Shown: positions 57,256-64,000 of the stretch, one piece after another
Numbering within the stretch: the stretch's first letter is position 1
Layout: each line of letters starts with the position of its first letter
Assembly (NCBI GenBank): GCA_031771865.1
Contig: JASISA010000010.1
Coordinates: 806,001-870,000, forward strand
Direction: 5' to 3'
Length of the DNA stretch: 64,000 bases
Source of the DNA: Nothophaeocryptopus gaeumannii
Taxonomy: Eukaryota > Ascomycota > Dothideomycetes > Mycosphaerellales > Mycosphaerellaceae
Position numbers and translations under genes: made by a program
Notes under the pieces: generated by a model
Told to the model about the DNA's origin: nothing
The model's input: the letters and a program-made list of their open reading frames with translations, nothing else
Database searches by the model: none

Positions 57256-57597
57256 ATGCCTGCGCCATCCATGCCACATTTCTCAAAGACAACCTCGAAA
57301 CCTTCGCACGCAGATGAACACTTGTCGAAGTCGGTGTCTGGCTATCGTGGTACTTTGACTGCGCTCGGCGCATGCATAGCAAGAGCCAGATCTGAAATCA
57401 AAGATGCTTCGAAGGCCTGTGATGCTGAACTCATCGGTGCCAAGACATCAATTGCCGGGCATGATATTCCCAGTCCCCACGAGGAGCCTCGTGAAGCGGC
57501 AAAGGGAACGGCTGAATTCAAGTCTGAGTCGAGACGGATCCTGCAGAGCGGTCAAGATCTACTCACCCAAGTTTGCAGCCGCTCACAGATGGCATGA
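57256..57597 (+). CDS. Possible small hypothetical protein, 113 aa
   Basis: Isolated ORF starting MPAPSMPHFSKTTSKPSHAD. The middle is Ala/Lys/Glu-rich and likely helical (CIARARSEIKDASKACDAEL, REAAKGTAEFKSESRRILQS). Composition is protein-like, unlike neighbouring ORFs. There is no known domain, signal peptide or splice evidence, so chance cannot be excluded. Confidence 0.35.
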   Translation: MPAPSMPHFSKTTSKPSHADEHLSKSVSGYRGTLTALGACIARARSEIKDASKACDAELIGAKTSIAGHDIPSPHEEPREAAKGTAEFKSESRRILQSGQDLLTQVCSRSQMA

Positions 57598-57927
57598 AAA
57601 TCCGAGCAGACACTACTGTCAACCTGCGCACCAATTGCCGACATAACTTTTTGTTGTTGGCATCTCATCCAGACCAGGCTGACCCTGAATCTTGTGGAAC
57701 CTTGACGTTGCCCGCGTTTGCAGTCCATACCAAGCTACGCCCACTTTCAACCTCCTTCTCTCATTCTCTCGCAATAGAAGCTCAAATCAGAACACGCAGG
57801 TCCTTGGACGCAAGCATTCTGCTCCCGGTAATTGTAGATCGTGACTTACACTACCCAGCTTGAATGATACTGATCACCAACAGCACTCACAAAACCAAAC
57901 ACTCAACAACCTACGCCAACAATCCAG

Positions 57928-58077
57928 ATGGGCTACTTCGACGATCACTTCGAGGAGATCTGCGAGGAATTGTACGAGGAGCAGCTGGCCGAGGAGGCGG
58001 CTGAAGAAGAGGCCGAAGCTGAAGCCGAAGCCGACGCCGCCAACGAGGAAGCCGAGGAAGCTGAGCAGGGCAACTGA
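57928..58077 (+). CDS. 49-aa acidic micropeptide candidate
   Basis: A 50-codon ORF begins MGYFDDHFEEICEELYEEQL and continues with an EEAEAEAEADAANEEAEEAE repeat, ending QGN. Nearly half the residues are Glu or Asp, with Ala as the other main residue. The ATG follows an A/C-rich leader (ACAACCTACGCCAACAATCC) like those before other genes here. Codon use is regular, with GAG/GAA and GCC. It could be a small acidic nuclear or chaperone-like protein, or an exon of a longer gene. Function unknown. Confidence 0.45.
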   Translation: MGYFDDHFEEICEELYEEQLAEEAAEEEAEAEAEADAANEEAEEAEQGN

Positions 58078-58928
58078 GTCAGACTTCACGAACCTCACTT
58101 GATCTGGCTGTCATGGCTGACGAGCAGCATAGCGCGGAGATCACGCTTGTCGAGCGTCAACAGATCAAGGTCGACGTTCTGAACCGAGATGCGGACTTCG
58201 AGCCTACGCATGCTGGTAGAACATTTCAATGCAAAATGGCGAAACTGGGCAAGGTCAGTCTTTAAAGCATTCAAGCCTTGTCCGAGAAACTGGGAAACCT
58301 TGTCGAATAGTCGAGACATTGAACGTGCTTTGTATTCGACCAAAAACAATGACCGGCGAATTGAAATGTCCATGACTGTTTTCAGCATCAACGTTCTCAA
58401 TCGTAAATTCTTGTTTTGATGCGTGATGGGGTATGGAATCCTTTCCGACCCCGAAACAAGCCTGCGTTGTCCTTGGGCGCTCCCTCTGAGAGTCACACCG
58501 CGCAGCCTCGAACGCTGGCGTCGTGTCGAGGGAAAAGAGGAAGAGGTCTCGAAGAGGCCGCGTAACTATATTTATATGTCTTGGAAGCCGGGGCTGACCT
58601 TAGGCACTCGGCAAGGCGCGGGTGAAAAGGGTTGTGAATGAGCTTGATCACATGCTTTGGTTGTTACTTGCTTGATCACGAGCGTCGATATGTGGTGATG
58701 CGATTCCTTCGCTTCGTCAGAGTTCAAGCCGACCAGGCAACTCAGATCGCGAGTGGATTTCCAGAGATGCAGACCGCCGTAGGGATCAATCCAGGTGAAT
58801 CTGTTGATCATTCCGCTGTAGAATAGAGATGAGTAGCTCAACGTGGAGAGACGGCTGGCATGATACGCAACCTCTGATATTCGATTTTCACTGTAATCAC
58901 ATCAGCTCTGCACCCAAATATCAAACAG
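58078..58928. other. Intergenic region
   Basis: 3' flank of the acidic ORF and of the minus-strand ligase gene. A further 50-codon ORF (58113-58265, begins MADEQHSAEITLVERQQIKV) reads protein-like but is unsupported. A minus-strand ORF 58496-58095 overlaps it and cannot be real at the same time. Confidence 0.35.
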
Positions 58929-60781
58929 CTACAAATTCGCCTTCTCCTCCCTCACAACAACCCCCTGAGGTGTGCCCTTCTTCTGCTGATCCCTCAACAC
59001 CCTTCTCAAAATCTTGCCCGATGCGCTCTTTGGAATCGCCTCGATGAATTCAATCTCCTTGACAGCCTTATGTCTTACTTTATTATCCTTGACGTACTTC
59101 AATAACTCTCTTCCGAGCTCATTGCTTGGCTTGTGGTCTGGTTTGGGCTGAATGAAGGCTTTCGGGACTTCGCCTGCACGGATTGTCAGCACATAACAAA
59201 GATGTCAGTTGGCTTCCTCTCACCTGAGTAATCATCCACAATCCCCAAAACAGCAACATCCTCAACTTTCTCATGTCCCAGCAGAAGATCCTCCAATTCC
59301 GCAGGCGCAACACCAATCCCCCTCACTTTAATCAACTCCTTGATCCTATCCACAATCGTAATAATCCCCTGCCCATTAATCTGACCAACATCGCCCGTAT
59401 GAAGATACCCTTCCTCATCAAAAGTTTCCTTGGTAGCTTTCTCGTTATTCAAATACCCCATAACGATCTGTGGTCCCTTGGCACATATCTCTCCCGGTTC
59501 GTTGAGTCCGCACTCTGTCCCGTCTTCCTTGATGATCTTCACGGTCGTGCTGGCGCAGACGGTGCCGACGGTATGTGCGTATTCGTATTCGTAAAGCCAA
59601 GGTGGATGGGCTGTGATACAGCTGCAAGATTCGGTCATACCATACCCTTGTTTGAAGCCCGTCTGGGGGAATTTCTTCTTGAGCAGTTGGATGATTTCTT
59701 CGCTGAGAGGTGCTGCGCCGGAAGAGAAGCGTTTCAGGAAGCTGAGGTCGTAATCGTCGACTATGGGGTCGCGGACCATGCGGATTAGAATTGGTGGGAC
59801 TAGGAGGAGTTCGGGGATTTTGTATTCGACGACCGTATCGAGCATTGCTTTCATGGTGAAAGCGGGGAGGAAGTAGACTTCGGCGTTGATGAGGAGTGGG
59901 AGGTGGAGAACGTGGACGAGGCCGGTGATGTGGAATGAGGGTAGGACTGCGAGGACTCGCTTGTGGTCTGAGGGGGTAATTTGCATGACTTGGAGGCATT
60001 GGGCAATGACTGATTGGTGTGGGATCATGACCGCTTTCGGTAGACCTGTTGTACCCTGCACAGCGAAGGGCGATAGGTTAGCGAGTGTCTTGGACAACGA
60101 ATGGCTTGCAGCTGTTCAAAAGTTTCTTACGGAAGAGAAGGATAGGAACCCGCAAATGTCGAAGTTTGTCTTGCCCTTGGGGATGGAGTAGTAGGGAACC
60201 TGGTCTCCGGCCTGCTTGCCCTCTTCGATCAAAGTTTTGATGTTCTTGAAGCCATCGAGCTCTCCTTCGAGCAAGAAGATATGCTCTTTTGGCACGCCAG
60301 CGGCTTTTGCAGACTTGATAGCGACCTCCATACTATCTTTGTGCGTGAGGAGAAACTTGGCATCTGCTTTCTGAAGCGCGTAGGTCATCTCTTCGACGTT
60401 GTACGCTGGACTAGCTCCGCTGACCTTGCCTCCCACGCGAAGGGTCGCGTGCATGGCTACTGGGTACCATATTGTGTTCGCGGAGAACAAGCTCACTGTT
60501 TCTCCCTCTTTCAGTCCATACTTCTTGACAAGAGCTGTTGATAGATATGTCGCCGTTTCCTTGACATCCTTCCAGCTTAGTCTCTCTTTGGTATTGGCAT
60601 CTGTGAAGCCGCCCAGCTCTTTCTCAGGGAATCTCGCAATGGGAGAGTATGTCGTCGATTCGAATAGCCATTCCCAGGCTGTAATGTCTCGAGGGACTAT
60701 TGCACATTAGCCCTATACAAGCATATTGACCCTTGATGAATACTCACGGAGGATGTCCTGTTGTAAGCTTGGGTATACCAT
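58929..60781 (-). CDS. 4-coumarate-CoA-ligase-like acyl/aryl-CoA synthetase
   Basis: ANL superfamily: carboxylic acid + ATP + CoA gives acyl-CoA + AMP + PPi. Exons are 60781-60748, 60696-60131, 60055-59224 and 59173-58929 (introns 51, 75 and 50 nt), giving 558 aa. It starts MVYPSLQQDILL. The AMP-binding P-loop is rebuilt across the second intron as SSGTTGLPKAVMIPHQS. Other motifs are GYGMTESCSCITAHPP (A5), GEICAKGPQIVMGYL, EEGYLHTGDVGQI (A7), VDRIKELIKVRGIGVAPAEL (A8) and the catalytic Lys in PKSASGKILRRVLRD (A10). The end, EEKANL, resembles a non-canonical PTS1, so peroxisomal location is possible. The substrate (aromatic, fatty or dicarboxylic) cannot be told from sequence. A composition switch occurs near 59480-59640. 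Confidence 0.94.
59480..59640. other. C/A-rich to G/T-rich strand-composition switch
   Basis: By hand count, + strand 59281-59400 has 45 C and 13 G, while 59821-59940 has 16 C and 50 G. It lies inside the third exon of the CoA ligase gene. Confidence 0.7.
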
Positions 60782-61149
60782 ACCTAATATTGATCGATTA
60801 GGAGACTAATATAGTAGCTGGATCGTGGTCTTCGCCAGGAACAGAGGATGAAAAGTGAGAGAGCTTCAGTACCTACCCCATAGCCTCTACGTCCTACAGC
60901 ATACGGCGCACTTCAGCCCTCGGATATGCGCCTGTCTCTCCATAGCTTCTGCCGAGTATACAGTCGTGGCGGGCATATCGCGTGCGGGGATTTCAGTCTG
61001 GAGGTGGAGATCTTGAGTCGCATCGGCACATCGGGGAAAAGATGTTCCGACGTGCGTTCGCGACACGAAGACGTCGACGTCGCGTCCTCCATGCAGAAGC
61101 ACCGACGATGAGCATGTAAGTCGCGCCTGGCGGTGCGCAGAAGGCATCT
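60782..61149. promoter_or_regulatory. Divergent promoter region (CoA ligase / MYST acetyltransferase)
   Basis: 368 bases between two divergent starts. No gene or defined site was seen; short ORFs here overlap the neighbouring first exons. Confidence 0.35.
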
Positions 61150-62247
61150 ATGGCCGTCACCACCACCCCTAGCGGCGGCAATGCCCCCAACGCCGCCAGT
61201 ATCCAATCTCCCACCGCTTCCCACCGTACCCCAAACAAGTCCGCCATGGTACCCAATGTCTCGAATGTTGTGCTTGGAAACCTGCACATCAAGCCGTGGT
61301 ACCCCTCGTTTTACCCGGAGGACTTGGTTGGCGGGAGGAAGACGGATTGGCTATACGTCTGCCAGTGGTGTTTTCGATATACGAGTGAGATCATGAAGTT
61401 CAGCGCTCATTGTGTGAGTACTTCTGCGGGAGGAGGGCCAGATGGTGGGGAGATATGTGTGCTGATTGGGTTAGAAAGTCTGTCCCATGAAACACGAGCC
61501 TCCTCATGGCGAAGTCATATATGAGAAGGGCGAGTATGTCATTCACAAGATTGATGGAGAGGAATCCAAGGTATATTACTTTACTTTCTGTAGGGCTCAC
61601 TTTGGCCAGATACTGATATGTGATAGCTCTACTGCCAAAACCTGTCTCTCTTCGCCAAACTCTTCCTCGAAACCAAGTCCGTCTTTTTCGATGCCAGCAC
61701 GTTCCTCTACTACACGCTCATTCTTCGCTCACCCTCCACGCACCCATACGGCCAAGTCGTTGGCTTCTTCAGCAAAGAGAAGATGTCTTGGGACAACAAC
61801 AACCTCGCCTGCATCTTGATCTTCCCACCTTGGCAGCGCCGTGGCCTAGGTCAAGTCCTCATCGGCGCATCCTACGTCCTCGGACGAAGAGAAGGGCGCT
61901 TTGGAGGACCTGAGAGACCACTCAGCGTACCTGGCAGGAAAGGGTATGTGACGTACTGGTGTGGTGAGGTGGTCAGATGCCTACTGGCGCAGGGCAATAA
62001 GAAGACGGTGGGTATCAAAGAGATCAGCGAGCTGACCTGGATCATGCCGGAAGATGTGGTGGTCGCATTGAAAGAGATGGATGTGCTCGAGAAGAGGAAG
62101 ACAGCAAGTGGAAGCATTGTGCTGAACAAGAGCAAAGTGCGCGCGTGGGCCGCAAAGAACAAAGTCAGCATGACACCGCTGGTGGACGTTAATGCATTTG
62201 TGGAAGAAGAGAGTGCGCTTAGTGATCTCATGGAGGAGGAGGAGTAA
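61150..62247 (+). CDS. MYST-family histone acetyltransferase, compact Sas2-like
   Basis: Transfers acetyl from acetyl-CoA to histone lysines in the nucleus. Exons are 61150-61413, 61475-61570 and 61627-62247 (introns 61 and 56 nt), giving 326 aa, close to yeast Sas2 (338 aa). After a Thr/Ala-rich N-terminus, the MYST zinc finger is CQWCFRYTSEIMKFSAHCKV (C-x2-C...H-x3-C, rebuilt across intron 1), then KHEPPHGEVIYEKGEYVIHK. The catalytic domain has KLFLETKSVFFDASTFLYYT, VVGFFSKEKMSWDNNNLACI, the acetyl-CoA loop QRRGLGQVLI, and GGPERPLSVPGRKGY with the catalytic Glu. There is no chromodomain or PHD finger, which argues against the Esa1 and Sas3 classes. A composition change lies near 61890. Confidence 0.9.
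61875..61910. other. C-rich to G-rich strand-composition switch
   Basis: 61627-61870 is clearly C-rich on the + strand and 61895-62240 is G/A-rich, within the last exon of the MYST gene. It is less sharp than at 8165 and 43095. Confidence 0.5.
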
Positions 62248-62331
62248 CTCGATGCCTGGTACAATTCATCCCGCTCATAATTCGGTATCTTGGACCATTT
62301 GATATCCAGGCGCCCTACCGTTTCACCAGCC

Positions 62332-63181
62332 TTATGCGCAGGACACCAGCAACAACCACTCGTGCTTCTGAGGCAGACCTCCAAACGGCCAGTAGTGTAC
62401 CTCCTCCCGCACCTCTTCCAATGCCTCCAGCGGCTCCGCGAAGTCCACAAAAAACCCGGTGCTTGCGGAACACACATCACCCTCTGTATCCGCTGGATTG
62501 AACAGGGAACCGTGGACCTTGGCAAGCCGCACGTACTCCACTGGTGAGCTGAACATGATGCTGGAAGCGTGATCCTTGATCAGGTCGAGGTCCACTTGCT
62601 CTAGCCCTTGGTCGCATGCCCGTAAAGTGGCTCGGAGTGCCGCTGGATGTGTGCTCAGGATGCCGAAGTAGAGATCTTCTGGGTACTCCTCGCGCAGTTT
62701 ACTGATCATCTGCGTCGCAAGTCCTTGCCTTCGGAAGTCTTTGTGAACCTGCGAAAGACACAATTAGCAAGGTCAGGATATAACGCACTCACGCTGCGTC
62801 GAGCTTAGGGCACCAGAGTCGATACGGTACCCATTGCTTTTCTCAACGCGCGAGGAGGGAAGGACTTACCACCAGCTGTGTAATCCAGCATACTTTCTCT
62901 GCGTCCCATGACCAACGGCACGCAAATACATGAGCGATGACAGTCGCATCGAGCAGGATTCTCACGCAGGTGTGCTCGCCTTCCTGCGGGAGAATTTGTT
63001 GGTGAAGCGTCGTTGCGCCCATGCGGATGCGTTGCTTTGGCGTCTCCTGTGGCTCCCAAGCGTTTTTCGGACGAACACCGTAGTGGTCTGAGAACAGAGT
63101 CGCGGCGCTCTGAACGACTTCAGGGGTAATCTGAGTGCCCTTGAGGACTTCCATGGTGTATGTGGGGGTTTGTGATGCCAT
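62332..63181 (-). CDS. GNAT-family N-acetyltransferase
   Basis: Exons are 63181-62870 and 62748-62332, joined across a 121-nt intron (GTAAGT...TTTCGCAG), giving 242 aa. It starts MASQTPTYTMEVLKGTQITP. Strand 4 and the acetyl-CoA-binding motif A are rebuilt at the junction as WITQLVVHKDFRRQGLATQM, with the R/QxxGxG/A signature RRQGLA. The preceding TCVRILLDATVIAHVFACRW is the usual beta-sheet. The C-terminal ~100 residues (SSPVEYVRLAKVHGSLFNPA, WPFGGLPQKHEWLLL) are conserved-looking but unassigned. The substrate is unknown. The intron is the longest in the window, so an additional small exon inside it cannot be excluded. Confidence 0.85.
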
Positions 63182-63371
63182 CGTAGTGGATGTCTGGATG
63201 AGTTTGTTGTCAGACAAGCGTAAATGGAGGAGGGAAGGGAAGCGAAGATGCAAAGCTGGTCAATTTGATTGGCAATCGCCTTGGCTGCAGAAGCTACGTC
63301 TCTACCAAGTCCCAAGCAAAGCTTCTAAGCACCTTTGCTCCTGCGCTGAGGTGTTGCATGTTCATCGACAC

Positions 63372-64000
63372 TTAAATCAGGCGCGCCTCACGCTTGCCCG
63401 ACTCTTCGTCGAGACATTGCTCATCAGCACCATGGCCTCCTCGAGCGGCGAAGGGAGCCTGACTTGCTTGGCATGCTACGTCGCGCCTGGCAGCAGCTGC
63501 AAAGGCTCCGGAACGCGCTTCAGCATGCGCATCCTTTCCCTCGTGGCCGTGGACCAGCCACTTGCTTGAGTGCTCCATACATGTAGTCTTCGCCATTCGA
63601 GTCCAATGACGAACAGCGTAGAACTTCAGACGGTCTTTGATGCTCTTGCAGATCAAGGTCGATTCCTCTCGCGTCCAACTACGACCGGCAGCTACCAAGC
63701 GACTCGCTCCGAATGTCTCGAGCTTCGAATCGTCCGTGGTCAGATCCGACAGCGCCTGGTGCGCATCGATAGACTGCCACATGCAGTCCAATGTTGCTCG
63801 CAGTAGAAGCTGATTTGCGTGCAGCGTATCCCACGCGGCCTGGTCCCGAAGAAGGTTCTGCATTCTGCCTGTCAGTCGCGCGAAAGCCATCGTCAGCAGT
63901 TTCGCCGAGCCGTCTTTCTTCGAGAACAGGCTATCAGCGATGCGCACAAGATCAACTGGATTTGTTGACTCGTAGATGCAGACCTGGACGGCGTTGTCCG
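63372..64000 (-). CDS. Hypothetical protein, 3' part (partial at right edge)
   Basis: Open from the right edge down to a stop at 63372 (about 209 codons). Visible residues include VQVCIYESTNPVDLVRIADS, then KLLTMAFARLTGRMQNLLRD, ATLDCMWQSIDAHQALSDLT and TREESTLICKSIKDRLKFYA, mostly helical. The last ~60 residues (HGHEGKDAHAEARSGAFAAA...) are low-complexity and may be intron or 3' UTR read through. No family is recognised from this part. Confidence 0.55.
   Translation of the reverse strand, partial: DNAVQVCIYESTNPVDLVRIADSLFSKKDGSAKLLTMAFARLTGRMQNLLRDQAAWDTLHANQLLLRATLDCMWQSIDAHQALSDLTTDDSKLETFGASRLVAAGRSWTREESTLICKSIKDRLKFYAVRHWTRMAKTTCMEHSSKWLVHGHEGKDAHAEARSGAFAAAARRDVACQASQAPFAARGGHGADEQCLDEESGKREARLI

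Noticed and set aside
1..64000. CRISPR array, rRNA operon, complete transposon or biosynthetic gene cluster
   Set aside because: No spaced direct repeats, rRNA-like sequence, transposase or reverse transcriptase ORF, terminal inverted repeats, or backbone synthase genes were found by reading.

Overview
This window looks like nuclear DNA of a filamentous ascomycete, most likely a Dothideomycete (perhaps Capnodiales or Mycosphaerellaceae). The evidence is about 25 protein genes on both strands, short introns (48-121 nt, mostly 50-60) with GT..AG ends and CTAAC/CTGAC-like branch sites, moderate GC content, no operons, and typical ascomycete families: peroxisomal alcohol oxidase, a DUF3824-type RS-rich protein, a Zn2Cys6 regulator with an AT-hook, 2EXR/F-box-like proteins, a 14-TM MFS transporter, an extracellular intradiol dioxygenase and a fungal arylsulfotransferase-like protein. 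The species call is inference; no marker locus is present.

Layout. 1-781: 5' part of an alcohol oxidase gene (minus). 3.2-6.1 kb: a 943-aa protein with a Cys/His motif and coiled coil. 7.2-11.4 kb: a Cys/His-rich orphan, a small 2EXR-like protein and the 24-kDa subunit of respiratory complex I. 12.1-13.1 kb: a secreted orphan. 15.3-18.6 kb: a DUF3824-type protein. 21.0-22.8 kb: a Zn2Cys6 regulator. 22.8-26.1 kb: a gene-poor stretch with decayed coding and tRNA-like fragments. 26.1-28.3 kb: a copper amine oxidase ending in SKL. 29.6-30.9 kb: a 2EXR-like gene interrupted by an in-frame stop. 31.0-36.3 kb: a secreted beta-propeller protein, HIS7 and IMP3 (divergent), and an orphan. 37.4-40.6 kb: a GH18 chitinase ending in SKL and a HAD phosphatase. 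41.2-47.7 kb: an intradiol dioxygenase and two membrane proteins. 48.3-52.1 kb: an arylsulfotransferase-like protein divergent from an MFS transporter. 54.5-55.1 kb: a GPI-anchored wall protein. 57.9 kb: a tiny acidic ORF. 58.9-64 kb: a 4-coumarate-CoA-ligase-like enzyme, a MYST acetyltransferase, a GNAT acetyltransferase and a partial orphan.

How the genes relate. There is no secondary-metabolite cluster. A loose theme is peroxisomal or oxidative carbon use: alcohol oxidase, amine oxidase (SKL), acyl/aryl-CoA ligase (ANL end) and an aromatic-ring dioxygenase. These are scattered and nothing shows co-regulation.

The most unusual signal is compositional. In at least nine places, each inside a coding sequence, the + strand flips over a short distance from C/A-rich to G/T-rich. 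The flip has the same polarity whichever strand the gene is on. Hand counts at several sites show C:G ratios moving from about 2.5-4:1 to about 1:2-1:5. The pattern resembles miniature origin-like strand-asymmetry switches, and no annotated feature explains it.
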